DNA of 64,000 nucleotides, from assembly GCF_010686685.1 (NCBI RefSeq), contig NZ_JAAGWD010000003.1, positions 186,001 to 250,000 of the forward strand, given 5' to 3'. The number at the start of each line of letters is the position of its first letter. Position 1 is the first letter of the stretch. The notes beneath the pieces were generated by a model. It saw only the letters and a program-made list of their open reading frames with translations. It searched no databases and had not been told where the DNA came from. Positions 1-8,478 of the stretch are shown piece after piece. The position numbers were made by a program, and so were the translations under genes. Origin of the DNA: Pontibacter burrus. GTDB lineage: Bacteria > Bacteroidota > Bacteroidia > Cytophagales > Hymenobacteraceae.

Positions 1-1
1 A

Positions 2-688
2 ACCGACAAGGAAGGCTCCAGCTTATACTTTGCCAGTACAAACGGGCGCAACGGTTTTACAAATGAGAAAGTGATCGATACCCAACTCTGCCAATGCTGC
101 CGCACGGATCTGTATGTAGATAATGAACAGCAATTGCACGTGGCGTACCGCGGCATCCTCAACGACAGCATCCGCGACATGATGCACCTGGTATCATTAG
201 ACGGAGGTAAAACATTCTCAGGACCAGAGCGCATCAGCGCTGATAACTGGGTAATTGATGGTTGTCCGCATACTGGCCCGGCTATGACCTCGAATAAGTT
301 TGGAATGCACTATGCCTGGTTTACGATGGGCGGTGGAAGCGGCGTGTACTATAGCCAAAAAGAGCCCGGCAAAACCTTCACTCCCCGCGAAACTATAAGC
401 AATGCACCGGCAGCCCGGCACCCACAACTCAGCACGTTCAATAATGGAAAACTGGCTATAGTCTGGGACGAACGAGGCGGCAGCGACAAGAAAAGCAACT
501 ACATTGGGTTACAGATCCGCAGCGAGAACGGAGCCCACCTGAGAACCGCACAGCTTACAGCAGCCAATGGCAATGCAGTGTACCCGGTTATCACAACTAT
601 AAAAGACAAGGAGCTGCTGGTAGCTTATACAGTTAAGAAAGATAATGGCAATGAAGTGTGGTGGCAACTGGTAAAACCTGAGATATAG
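2..688 (+). CDS. Sialidase/BNR-repeat family protein, C-terminal part
   Basis: The reading frame is open to the left edge of the window, so the start lies outside and only the last 228 residues are seen. An Asp-box-like motif, SLDGGKTFSG, is visible near the middle of the visible part, and a second weaker copy, YSQKEPGKTFT, follows; such repeats form blades of sialidase-type beta-propellers. A CQCC cysteine cluster precedes the first Asp-box. Related Bacteroidota proteins are annotated as exo-alpha-sialidase or sialidase-family proteins, but the propeller is also used for other ligands, so no substrate is claimed. No partner gene is visible upstream. Confidence 0.7.
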   Translation, partial: TDKEGSSLYFASTNGRNGFTNEKVIDTQLCQCCRTDLYVDNEQQLHVAYRGILNDSIRDMMHLVSLDGGKTFSGPERISADNWVIDGCPHTGPAMTSNKFGMHYAWFTMGGGSGVYYSQKEPGKTFTPRETISNAPAARHPQLSTFNNGKLAIVWDERGGSDKKSNYIGLQIRSENGAHLRTAQLTAANGNAVYPVITTIKDKELLVAYTVKKDNGNEVWWQLVKPEI

Positions 689-712
689 ACTATTGTTCTA
701 TTGTTACATGAA

Positions 713-770
713 TTGCTGGCGCGAGCCGTTTGCTAGCGCGAGCCGTTTGCTGGCGCGAGCGTGCCGCTCG
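713..770. repeat. Short tandem repeat, 17-nt unit, ending in a hairpin
   Basis: The unit TTTGCTGGCGCGAGCCG is present about three times in a row at a 17-base period (713-728, 729-745, 746-760), with one A/G difference between copies. The last copy changes into a GAGCGTGCCGCTC hairpin. It lies just after the stop of the sialidase-like gene. Whether it works as a terminator cannot be told, since no T-run follows. Confidence 0.75.
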
Positions 771-1227
771 TGTCTCATTATGGTGTAGAGTCTCCTGACT
801 CAACTGGCCTGGAATGACAAGATTGCGTTAAGCGTTTACTATAGTTTGTAAGCAGTTCGTTCTATAGTCAGCTATAGTTGCAACCCGACACAAGCAGTTC
901 GTGCTATAGTTGCTGTTGATCCTGGGAGCTCTACTGGCCAATAGTTTTATAGTTGACTTTGGTGCGCTCACGGCCGCGGGGCCCCGTCTTCGGGCATCGC
1001 GCGGTGTACATTTCTTTTGCTCGTTCCTCGCAATGCCTGACGCCACCAGAAATCTACAAGGCGCTCAACCCAAAGACTGAGATCACTCGATAGCTACCAC
1101 TATAGTTTGATGAATGGCTATAGTTGCTTGGGTTTTCCGTGGTTGTTGTTCCATGGGCAGGCTGCGCCTGCCTGTTCGTGGTTAGTAACTATAGTACGAT
1201 AGCGCAAACTATAGCAGCAGCATAAAG

Positions 1228-1254
1228 TCCCCCTTTGAAGGGGGCAGGGGGATG
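1228..1254. repeat. C/G-tract intergenic element, copy 1
   Basis: A run of C, a short TTTGAA spacer and a run of G are followed by a second G-tract (CAGGGGGATG). The inverted C and G runs can pair. Three related copies are found at 1304-1333, 47272-47297 and 47355-47382, all in spacers. Confidence 0.65.
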
Positions 1255-1303
1255 ACTAACGCTAACTATAGAACTATAATTCCAACTATAGTAATTGCAG
1301 CAA

Positions 1304-1333
1304 CTCCCCTCTTGGGAGGGGTAGGGGTGGGTT
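1304..1333. repeat. C/G-tract intergenic element, copy 2
   Basis: Starts with CTCCCCTCTTGGGAGGGG, an inverted repeat, followed by TAGGGGTGGGTT. It has the same architecture as the copy at 1228-1254 and the inverted pair near 47.3 kb. Confidence 0.65.
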
Positions 1334-1434
1334 AATTGGCAACTATAGAACTACAGCTCAAACTACAGGCAATGACCCAGTCCCAGCACGGAAAAAAGCC
1401 TCACTGATAATCTGTAACAAACTATAATCAACAA

Positions 1435-2034
1435 CTAACAATCAACAATTAGCGATTCAGGCACCATGGCCTCTGTCAGATCTTCAGCTTCAATGACACC
1501 ACCCGAAGGGAGATCAGCTAAGAGTAAATTTCCGATACGCACACGTACCAAGCGCAGTGTAGGAAAACCGACGGCGGCGGTCATTTTGCGCACCTGCCTG
1601 TTTTTGCCTTCTGTAACTGTAATGGAAACCCAACTGGTAGGGCCATGGCGGTCGTCTCGGATCTTACGGCTGCGCGGAGGAAAACCAGGAGCCTGCTCCA
1701 ACCGGAAAGCGGAACATGGCAGTGTTCTATAGTTTACGCCATTTATCCCTATATCAACGCCCTGCTGTAGTTGTAAGATGGCTTCGTCGGTTATCAGGCC
1801 ATCTACCTGGGCATAGTATTCTTTTTCTACATGTTTGCTGCGTACCTGCTCGCTTACCTTGCCATTTGTTGTGAGCAGCAGCAGGCCTTCGCTGTCTTCG
1901 TCCAGGCGGCCAATAGCCATAGTTCCATCCGGAAAATCATGTAGTTCGCCCAGCAGCTTTTTCTTTTTGTGCTCGCAGACAAACTGACTCAGGTAACCAT
2001 AAGGCTTATGAACTATAAAATGGCGGTGTTGCAT
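1435..2034 (-). CDS. rluE: 23S rRNA pseudouridine synthase, RluE/RsuA type
   Basis: A 199-residue RsuA/RluB/E/F-family pseudouridine synthase, which isomerises specific uridines of ribosomal RNA in the cytosol. The catalytic motif GRLDEDSEGLLLL is at residues 42-54, with the catalytic aspartate at D45, and the conserved EGKNRQVRKM segment is at 142-151. There is no N-terminal S4 domain and the length is short, which fits the RluE subfamily rather than RsuA or RluB. The RluE assignment rests on this length and on recall of the family, so RluF-like substrate use cannot be excluded. The gene stands alone, 33 bases downstream of the amidohydrolase gene on the same strand. Confidence 0.85.
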   Translation of the reverse strand: MQHRHFIVHKPYGYLSQFVCEHKKKKLLGELHDFPDGTMAIGRLDEDSEGLLLLTTNGKVSEQVRSKHVEKEYYAQVDGLITDEAILQLQQGVDIGINGVNYRTLPCSAFRLEQAPGFPPRSRKIRDDRHGPTSWVSITVTEGKNRQVRKMTAAVGFPTLRLVRVRIGNLLLADLPSGGVIEAEDLTEAMVPESLIVDC

Positions 2035-2067
2035 AATCGGGAACTATAAAGGCGCAAGTTACGCATT

Positions 2068-3549
2068 TTATAGTTGTGGCTTTCGCAGCATACGTCCGGC
2101 CCGCTCACCGATAAAATCTTCACGCTCTTTAACAATTTTGCCATTCACGATCACGTACCTGAACCCGCTGGATAGCTGCATCGGGTTTTCGTAAGTGGCG
2201 TTCTCTTTTATCTCAGTTGGGTCAAAAAGCAGCAGGTCGGCTTTGTAACCGGGCTTAATCAGGCCACGATCTGGAATACCGATCGTTTCGGCGGTCAGGC
2301 CAGTCATTTTACGGATGCCTTCTTCTAATGGAAAGAGCTGCTTTTTCAATACAAAGGTTTGAATCATTTTGGCAAAAGAGCCGAAGCTACGCGGATGATT
2401 CATAAATGGGCTTCCATCGGTGCAGAGCATGGTGTACGGGTATTTCAGCAAAGCATCCTGCAAGGCTTCATCCATAATAAAATACGCACCAAAAGCTCCG
2501 TAAGGGCCAATATCCTCCATCAGTACATCCTCAAAAGGTTTATTTAGCTCAGTTGCCAGCTGGCCTAAAGTTTTTCCTTTAAATGGACCTGTTCCTATCA
2601 GCGTCGCTTCGGGACCATTGCGCTGTTCTATTTTATCTTTCAGGTATTGTCTTAACTCTTCGCCACGGGTTGTTTTCACTTCCTCGTAATTGTGAGGCAG
2701 TTTAGCCCAGTCCGGAAACAGAATTTCGATGGAAGTGTAGCTGGCAGTGTAGGGGTAGAAATCTGCTGTTGCCTTTATGCCATTGGCTCGTGCCTCGTCC
2801 AGTAAGCGGCAGATCTCTTCGGCGCGATCGGTGCCTTTGCCATAAACCACTTTTATGTGCGAAATCTGAACAGGGCAGTATTTACCCTGAGAGAGCAGTT
2901 CTTCGATGGCCGGAACTATAGTTGCATCGTTTTCGCTGCGCATGTGGCTCATGATCATGCCGCCGCGCGCGCCTACCAGTTGGGCCAGCCTGTCTAGCTC
3001 CGGCGTTTTACAGTTAAAGCCGGGGTTATACTCCAGTCCGGTGGTCATGCCAAAACAGCCCAGGTCCAGCGCTTCGTGCAGCAGCTGCTCCATTTGCGTC
3101 ATATCCTGTTCTGCGGGCTCTGTTTTATATTTGGCACCCGTCTGCATCCGGATGGTATTATGGCCGGCGAACATCACGATGTTCACGCCCGGCGTAAGCG
3201 CATCCACGCGGTTCATCCAGCTGCCCAGGGGCTCGCCCGAACTATAGCTATCTTCACTCAGGTCGGGGCTGAAGCCATCCTGACCCAAACATATGGTTGT
3301 AACTCCCATCGACAGGAAATTTTCGAAAGCCGGGGTTTTAAAAGGCTCACCGTGGGCATGCGCATCTATAAAACCCGGTGTCAGTATCAGGCCTTCGCCG
3401 TTAATGATCTTTTTGGCAGCATACGAGGCCGCATTGTGTTTCCCGATCAGGCAAATTTCACCATCCTTTACCCATACATCGGCCAGGTAGGGCGTGTGTC
3501 CGGTTCCATCATAAAGTGTTGCACCGGTTATCAGCAGATCGTAGGTCAT
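2068..3549 (-). CDS. N-acyl-D-amino-acid deacylase family amidohydrolase
   Basis: A 493-residue amidohydrolase-superfamily enzyme of the D-aminoacylase group, expected to remove acyl groups from N-acyl-D-amino acids. Visible metal-site features are the HAH pair at H64/H66, a cysteine at C87 in TTICLGQDG (D-aminoacylases use a Cys ligand here), H202 in SHMRSE, H231 in QISHIK, and a late aspartate in LCTDGSPF. The C-terminus carries the usual small beta domain (GYKADLLLFD). No signal peptide is seen, so the enzyme is probably cytosolic. A full AACTATAGTT copy lies in the gene at 2914. The precise substrate is unknown. Confidence 0.85.
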   Translation of the reverse strand: MTYDLLITGATLYDGTGHTPYLADVWVKDGEICLIGKHNAASYAAKKIINGEGLILTPGFIDAHAHGEPFKTPAFENFLSMGVTTICLGQDGFSPDLSEDSYSSGEPLGSWMNRVDALTPGVNIVMFAGHNTIRMQTGAKYKTEPAEQDMTQMEQLLHEALDLGCFGMTTGLEYNPGFNCKTPELDRLAQLVGARGGMIMSHMRSENDATIVPAIEELLSQGKYCPVQISHIKVVYGKGTDRAEEICRLLDEARANGIKATADFYPYTASYTSIEILFPDWAKLPHNYEEVKTTRGEELRQYLKDKIEQRNGPEATLIGTGPFKGKTLGQLATELNKPFEDVLMEDIGPYGAFGAYFIMDEALQDALLKYPYTMLCTDGSPFMNHPRSFGSFAKMIQTFVLKKQLFPLEEGIRKMTGLTAETIGIPDRGLIKPGYKADLLLFDPTEIKENATYENPMQLSSGFRYVIVNGKIVKEREDFIGERAGRMLRKPQL

Positions 3550-3618
3550 TTGTTTTGGCTTGTAATGTGTAAGGGTTTACGAACTTACTGATTTTATAAA
3601 AGCAAACTATAGAAGAGG

Positions 3619-4113
3619 TCACTTTTCAAGTTCTTTCAGCAGGTCTTCCAGGTCCAGGCGCTCGGTAAACATATTAACGCCGCCATCAGCAGTTCTTGGC
3701 CATTGGTCGCGGGGGCGGTCCCAGTATAGTTCCAGTCCGTTTTGGTCCGGGTCGTTCAGGTAAATGGCCTCCGATACGCCGTGGTCTGAGGCGCCGGTAA
3801 GCGGATAATTGGCTTCTATCAGGCGTTTAACGATAGCTGCCAGGTCTTTTCGGGTAGGGTAGAGGATAGCCGCATGAAAAAGTCCGGCTGTGTTGCGTGG
3901 TGCCGGACCGCCCCCTTTGCTGTACCAGGTATTCAGGCCGATATGATGGTGATAGCCGCCGGCAGATACAAAGGCTGCATCGTGGCCGTACATCTGCATC
4001 AGTTCAAAGCCAAGTAAGCCGGTGTAAAACTCCAGGGCACGGTCCAGGTCCGATACTTTTAAATGCACATGCCCGATACAGGTTTTTGCAGGTACTTTAT
4101 AGTTGTCTTCCAT
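3619..4113 (-). CDS. VOC-family (glyoxalase/dioxygenase fold) protein
   Basis: A 164-residue vicinal-oxygen-chelate protein. It begins with IGHVHLKVSDLDRALEFYTG at about residue 13 and ends with a second half containing the DPDQNGLELYWDRP motif, so both beta-alpha-beta-beta-beta modules are present. Such proteins bind a metal through His/Glu residues and act as glyoxalases, dioxygenases or resistance proteins. The single-subunit length and the HHHIGLNTW segment resemble the N-terminal half of catechol 2,3-dioxygenase-like proteins. It is transcribed towards the amidohydrolase gene, 69 bases away, and may share its transcript. The substrate is not predictable. Confidence 0.8.
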   Translation of the reverse strand: MEDNYKVPAKTCIGHVHLKVSDLDRALEFYTGLLGFELMQMYGHDAAFVSAGGYHHHIGLNTWYSKGGGPAPRNTAGLFHAAILYPTRKDLAAIVKRLIEANYPLTGASDHGVSEAIYLNDPDQNGLELYWDRPRDQWPRTADGGVNMFTERLDLEDLLKELEK

Positions 4114-4182
4114 AGTGTATATATACTTCTTTTGGCTCCTGAAAGATTAAACTATAGCACGGGTTCTGCGTTGCAAGGTAGC

Positions 4183-4740
4183 ATGGCAGAAATGAAGTTA
4201 TTTATGGTATTGCTGGGTTGCCGGCCCAAAGGCCGGAACACCGAGCAGCACGATGTGTTTTTCGGTATTGGAGCAGCTATAAAAGACCTGGTGCCACAGT
4301 TTAAAGCTTTCTGGCCCGGTGCCGGCACCATGCACGTAGATGCCTGGCGCGCGGTAACTATAGTTGACAACTATAGCATAGCAGTTGTGCCAGCAAGAGA
4401 TGCAGGACCGAAACAAGAACAGCAGTTGTTTTTCCTGAACCTGGGAGGTTATAAAGAAGACGCGTTTGAGGAGTTTCATTACAAAATGCTGGTGGTGGCG
4501 CAGGATAAAAACGAAGCCATCAGGCAGGCAAAGCGAACCGCATTTTACAAACACACCGGCATACCGGACGCACCATCCCATATCGACGATAAATTTGGCG
4601 TGGATGTGGACGAGATGCACGAAGTAAAGGAAATTCTGACACCCGAACTTACGGCACAATTCAGCATTCGCATCAGCCCTGCGAGCACTGAAATGACCGA
4701 TAAATTACACCTCGGATATTTTCCGTTTCATAAACTATAA
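4183..4740 (+). CDS. DUF1543 domain protein
   Basis: A 185-residue cytosolic protein. The N-terminal segment KLFMVLLGCRPKGRNTEQHD is typical of DUF1543 proteins, which are found in many Proteobacteria and Bacteroidota and have no known function. Two homologous halves seem present, one around the GCRPKGRNTEQHD segment and one around LVVAQDKNEAIRQAKRTAFY. The frame stays open upstream to 4063, but that part overlaps the VOC gene on the other strand, so I chose the ATG at 4183; an ATG at 4192 is equally possible. The stop TAA sits in a partial copy of the iterated motif (AAACTATAA). Confidence 0.75.
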   Translation: MAEMKLFMVLLGCRPKGRNTEQHDVFFGIGAAIKDLVPQFKAFWPGAGTMHVDAWRAVTIVDNYSIAVVPARDAGPKQEQQLFFLNLGGYKEDAFEEFHYKMLVVAQDKNEAIRQAKRTAFYKHTGIPDAPSHIDDKFGVDVDEMHEVKEILTPELTAQFSIRISPASTEMTDKLHLGYFPFHKL

Positions 4741-4835
4741 GCTTAACTTGATTGCCGTAAACATACTTGCCTAAAAGCTGTTAAAGTGTGTGTTACCAGC
4801 CCCGAAGCGGGATTTAATAACAAACAAGCACCCCG

Positions 4836-5918
4836 ATGAAACTATACATCCCAATTGTTTCCCTGTTATTTATAGTTACAGCCTGTGGCAGCAAACAGGA
4901 AAAAATACAGCCTACTGTTGAGAACATTTCTGAATCGGTATATGCATCGGGAGTAATTAAAAGCCTGAACCAGCACCAGGTGTTCCCGACGGTGAGCGGC
5001 ACAATACAGCAATTGCTTGTAACAGAAGGTGATATGGTAAAAAAAGGCTCTCCGCTGCTGAGACTGGAAAACGAGGCCGCCCAACTTAATACCGAAAGCG
5101 CCCGCATTGCCGCCGATTATGCCCGCGTAAGCTCTAACCAGGATAAACTGAATGAGCTGCGCGAAAACATAGACCTGGCCCGTAGCCGCAAGCACAACGA
5201 TTCACTGTTACTTGTGCGGCAGCGCAACCTGTGGCAAAACAAAATTGGTACCCGCGTAGAACTGGAGCAGCGCGAACTGGCCTACAAAAACTCAGAAACC
5301 GCCTACCGCTCAGCTATACTGCGCTACAACGACCTTAGAAAACAGCTGGACCTGAATGCCCGGCAAGCGGAGAAAAACCTGGAGATAAGCCAGACCATGA
5401 CCGCAGACTATACCGTGCGCAGCGAGACCGATGGAAAAGTGTATAGTGTGCTGAAGGAAGTAGGAGAGCTGGTAGGACCGCAAACACCGGTAGCTATAGT
5501 TGGTGATGCCAACAGTTTTATAGTAGAACTGCAGGTAGATGAGTACGACATTGTACGTGTAAAACCAGGCCAGCGCGTGCTCCTGAACATGGACAGCTAT
5601 AGAGGCCAGGTATTTGAAGCCGAAGTGTCCAAGATAAATCCGGCCATGAACGAGCGTACACGGTCATTTACAGTAGAAGCCCGCTTCACTAAAAGTCCGC
5701 CTGAACTATTCCCCAACCTCACTACTGAAGCTAACATTGTCATCCAGACAAAGCAGAACGCCCTGACCATACCGCGCGACTATTTAGTGGACCAGAACTA
5801 TGTGCTGACGGAAAATGACGAACGTAAAAAGGTAAAAACAGGCCTGATGGATTACAGCAAAGTGGAGATACTGGGAGGACTGACGAAAGACGATGTGATC
5901 GTAAAACCGGCGCAATGA
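4836..5918 (+). CDS. Lipoprotein efflux adaptor (HlyD/MFP family)
   Basis: A 360-residue periplasmic adaptor subunit. The N-terminal signal ends in a lipobox (IVTACG, lipid-anchored Cys at residue 17). The order is beta-barrel/lipoyl half (GTIQQLLVTEGDMVKKGSPLL near residue 50), an alpha-helical hairpin (about 75-185), the second lipoyl half (TDGKVYSVLKEVGELV), then a beta-barrel domain. Adaptors of this type join an inner-membrane pump to an outer-membrane channel. It is the first gene of a three-gene unit with the permease and ATPase that follow; its last four bases overlap the permease start. No TolC-like gene is present in the window. Confidence 0.88.
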   Translation: MKLYIPIVSLLFIVTACGSKQEKIQPTVENISESVYASGVIKSLNQHQVFPTVSGTIQQLLVTEGDMVKKGSPLLRLENEAAQLNTESARIAADYARVSSNQDKLNELRENIDLARSRKHNDSLLLVRQRNLWQNKIGTRVELEQRELAYKNSETAYRSAILRYNDLRKQLDLNARQAEKNLEISQTMTADYTVRSETDGKVYSVLKEVGELVGPQTPVAIVGDANSFIVELQVDEYDIVRVKPGQRVLLNMDSYRGQVFEAEVSKINPAMNERTRSFTVEARFTKSPPELFPNLTTEANIVIQTKQNALTIPRDYLVDQNYVLTENDERKKVKTGLMDYSKVEILGGLTKDDVIVKPAQ

Positions 5919-7168
5919 AAGGGAAACTGATCTTCGGGATTGCAAAGTCGCTGTTGCTGGCCCGATGGCGGCAAACGTTGGTGGCGGCAGTGGGCGTTAC
6001 CTTCAGTATTGCCATGTTCATTACGCTGCTCAGTTTCATGAACGGCCTTAACGACCTGCTGGACGGACTGATCCTGAACCGTACGCCCCATGTGCGTCTG
6101 TACAATGAGATCAAACCAAACAAAAATCAGCCTGTAAACGCAGCGTTAAAGGATTCCTATAACTTCATCAGTTCTGTAAAAGCAGGCATTACCCGGCAGG
6201 AGATCTATAACAGCGGGCCTGTGCTGCAAACTGTGAAAAACGACCCGCGTGTGCTGGGCGTAACGCCAAGGCTCTCGACACAGGTGTTTTTCAACGAAGG
6301 AACGATAGATATTACCGGCCTGATAAACGGCATTGATGTGGAGCAGGAGATGCGGCTCTTTAACTTCGGAGATTATGTAACAGCCGGCTCGGCAATGGAT
6401 GCTGAAAACGTAGCCAACAGCATTATTCTGGGCAAAGGCCTGGCGGAGATTCTGGTAGCGGATGTTGGTGATGTGGTGCAGGTGACTACAGCGCAGGGCG
6501 AACGTTTTTCTTTAAAAGTGGTCGGGTATTTCCAGTCGGGCATACAGGAATACGACAAGGTGCAGTGTTACGCCTCCATAGCCACTACGCAAAAGCTGCT
6601 AGGCAAACCCGCCAACTATGTTACTGACATACAGGTAAAGCTCTACGACCTGGACATGGCGCCAGCTGTGGCCAAAGAGTACGCAAAGGTATTTAATGTG
6701 GATGCGGAAGACATACAGACAGCCAATGCCCAGTTCGATACAGGCAGCAGCATCCGCACGCTGATCTCGTATGCCGTAGGCGTAACCTTACTTATAGTTG
6801 CCGGCTTCGGTATCTTCAATATCCTGAACATGATGATCTATGAGAAAATGGACTCGATTGCCATTTTAAAAGCTACCGGTTTTTCAGGTGGCGATGTGAA
6901 CCGGATCTTTTTAGTGATAGCCCTGAGCATTGGTTTTTTTGGTGGCGCGGTAGGTTTGGTGTTCGGGTTTATCTTTTCCGTTATCATCGATAACATTCCG
7001 TTTAACACAGCGGCTCTGCCAACTATAAAAACTTACCCCATCAACTATAGCCCGATCTTTTATATGATAGGCGGCACCTTTGCGCTGATCACAACTTATT
7101 TTGCTGGTTATTTTCCGGCACGCAAAGCAAGCAGGGTAGACCCTGTTGAGATCATCAGAGGAAAATAG
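5915..7168 (+). CDS. ABC transporter permease, FtsX/MacB/LolC type
   Basis: A 417-residue inner-membrane permease with one N-terminal membrane segment (about 20-45, LVAAVGVTFSIAMFITLLSF), a large periplasmic domain (about 50-275), and three C-terminal membrane segments, ending with the FAGYFPARKASRVDPVEIIRGK motif typical of MacB/FtsX-like permeases. Proteins of this class use ATP to move lipoproteins, peptides or drugs across the periplasm by a mechanical stroke rather than by classic transport. It starts inside the stop region of the adaptor gene (ATGA overlap), so translation is probably coupled. The substrate is not known. Confidence 0.88.
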   Translation: MKGKLIFGIAKSLLLARWRQTLVAAVGVTFSIAMFITLLSFMNGLNDLLDGLILNRTPHVRLYNEIKPNKNQPVNAALKDSYNFISSVKAGITRQEIYNSGPVLQTVKNDPRVLGVTPRLSTQVFFNEGTIDITGLINGIDVEQEMRLFNFGDYVTAGSAMDAENVANSIILGKGLAEILVADVGDVVQVTTAQGERFSLKVVGYFQSGIQEYDKVQCYASIATTQKLLGKPANYVTDIQVKLYDLDMAPAVAKEYAKVFNVDAEDIQTANAQFDTGSSIRTLISYAVGVTLLIVAGFGIFNILNMMIYEKMDSIAILKATGFSGGDVNRIFLVIALSIGFFGGAVGLVFGFIFSVIIDNIPFNTAALPTIKTYPINYSPIFYMIGGTFALITTYFAGYFPARKASRVDPVEIIRGK

Positions 7169-7248
7169 AGAGCTATAGTTATTTAATATAAGCCAACTAT
7201 AGTTTAGCTGTTAGAAGCCCGAAACTATAGTATTTAGGAAGTGTAACC

Positions 7249-7929
7249 ATGCCAGAAACGATACTAGAAGCCAGGCACATTAATAAATCCTTTCACGACC
7301 CGGTCACCGTGCAGGTGCTGCACGACATTACTTTCTCTGTAAACAAGGGAGAGTTCGTATCAGTGATCGGTAAATCGGGCTGTGGTAAATCTACGCTGCT
7401 TTATATTTTGTCTACAATGGATACCGACTATAACGGCGAGCTGCTGATTGACCAGGAAGTGATGACCGGCAGAAAAGACGTGGAGCTGGCCGCTATCCGC
7501 AACGAGAAGATCGGTTTCGTGTTCCAGTTTCATTACTTGTTGAATGAGTTTACGGTACTCCGCAACGTGATGCTGCCCGGGCTGAGACTGGCGCGCTATA
7601 GTGCCCAAGAAGTAGAACACCGCGCTATGGAGCGCCTGAAGATGTTGGGCATTGATCATCTGGCCGACAAGGCAGCCTACCGGGTATCAGGCGGAGAGAA
7701 GCAGCGCGTAGCTATTGCCCGTGCCCTCATCAACGACCCGCACATTATTATGGGCGACGAACCCACCGGCAACCTGGACATGCGCAACAGCGAAATGGTA
7801 TTCGAGATTTTTAAAGAACTGGCCGAAGTACATAATCAAACGCTGCTCATTGTAACTCACGACCCAGGCTTTGCAGAACGTTCCGGTAGGATTATAGAAA
7901 TGGAAGATGGGCGGATTATCAGAATGTAG
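7249..7929 (+). CDS. ABC transporter ATP-binding protein, LolD/MacB type
   Basis: A 226-residue nucleotide-binding subunit with Walker [10 protein letters not shown] at 41-49, Q-loop at Q93 ([18 protein letters not shown]), signature [15 protein letters not shown] at 146-160, Walker B IIMGDEP at 166-172 and the switch histidine in IVTHDPGF. It powers the permease encoded upstream. The 80-base gap to that permease is unusual for the operon and contains three near-adjacent copies of the iterated motif (ctatagtt at 7173, a full copy at 7195, aactatagta near 7222), so the ATPase could be expressed separately or attenuated. Confidence 0.9.
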   Translation: MPETILEARHINKSFHDPVTVQVLHDITFSVNKGEFVSVIGKSGCGKSTLLYILSTMDTDYNGELLIDQEVMTGRKDVELAAIRNEKIGFVFQFHYLLNEFTVLRNVMLPGLRLARYSAQEVEHRAMERLKMLGIDHLADKAAYRVSGGEKQRVAIARALINDPHIIMGDEPTGNLDMRNSEMVFEIFKELAEVHNQTLLIVTHDPGFAERSGRIIEMEDGRIIRM

Positions 7930-7965
7930 GATTGGTTTGCTATATTGTTCCTGTAACTAAAACCG

Positions 7966-8478
7966 ATGAGAACAGCCTTTATACTTCTTATCTGCTTTTG
8001 GGTCGTAGGCCCTTGCCTCGCTCAGAAACTAACCTATAAGCAATTGATGCATTTCTCAACTGCAGACAAAGGCGCTATCGGTAAAAAGCTGAATAAAAGG
8101 AACTGGAGTTTTCAATCAGATAATGAGCCTGAAACTTCTCTACTTGGTAGAACAATATGGGCATATGGTGTAACCGCTGAAAGAGCCGAAGCATGGTGTG
8201 TACTTTATTACAGCGATACTACGCCTAACCGTATACTATATAATTTTGGTGGTGAGCAAATCAACAGAAAGTTGCTTCGCAAAATCAGGAGCAGATCTAG
8301 TGCGGTGATTGCTGAAGGAAATGCATTACCACGAGTAGAGAATGTACATCGCTTTACTGATTATGCTGATGACAAATATGTTTATCGCTATATCATTTAC
8401 AATCAGTCCGGGTGGTATGGGGTTAAGATTTTCGGTAAATCAGATTATGAGCTTGCCAGTAGAAACGGTAGGCTATAG
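7966..8478 (+). CDS. Predicted secreted protein of unknown function
   Basis: A 170-residue protein with a clear N-terminal signal (MRTAFILLICFWVVGPCLAQ, cut expected after residue 19). The mature part is mixed alpha/beta with a PETSLLGRTIWAYG segment, and I recognise no family. It lies 36 bases after the ABC ATPase and may be part of that operon. Its stop codon TAG is the TAG of a CTATAG motif copy (8473-8478), and the same palindrome supplies the stop of the convergent gene. Confidence 0.65.
   Translation: MRTAFILLICFWVVGPCLAQKLTYKQLMHFSTADKGAIGKKLNKRNWSFQSDNEPETSLLGRTIWAYGVTAERAEAWCVLYYSDTTPNRILYNFGGEQINRKLLRKIRSRSSAVIAEGNALPRVENVHRFTDYADDKYVYRYIIYNQSGWYGVKIFGKSDYELASRNGRL

Larger units (their letters stand above)
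689..1434. other. Repeat-rich gene-free spacer
   Basis: No convincing gene lies here. The spacer holds a short tandem repeat (713-770), many partial AACTATAGTT copies, a GC-rich block at about 960-1075 that stands out from the AT-rich surroundings, and two C/G-tract elements (1228-1254 and 1304-1333). A 72-codon open frame on the minus strand at 828-1046 runs through the repeats and has no family signature. The collection looks like a landing zone for dispersed small repeats. Confidence 0.7.

Noticed and set aside
828-1046. 72-codon minus-strand open frame in the repeat-rich spacer
   Set aside because: It crosses repeats and a GC-rich block, has no family signature and no plausible start region.
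3076-3591. 171-codon plus-strand open frame
   Set aside because: It is antisense to the amidohydrolase gene, whose metal-site motifs are clear.
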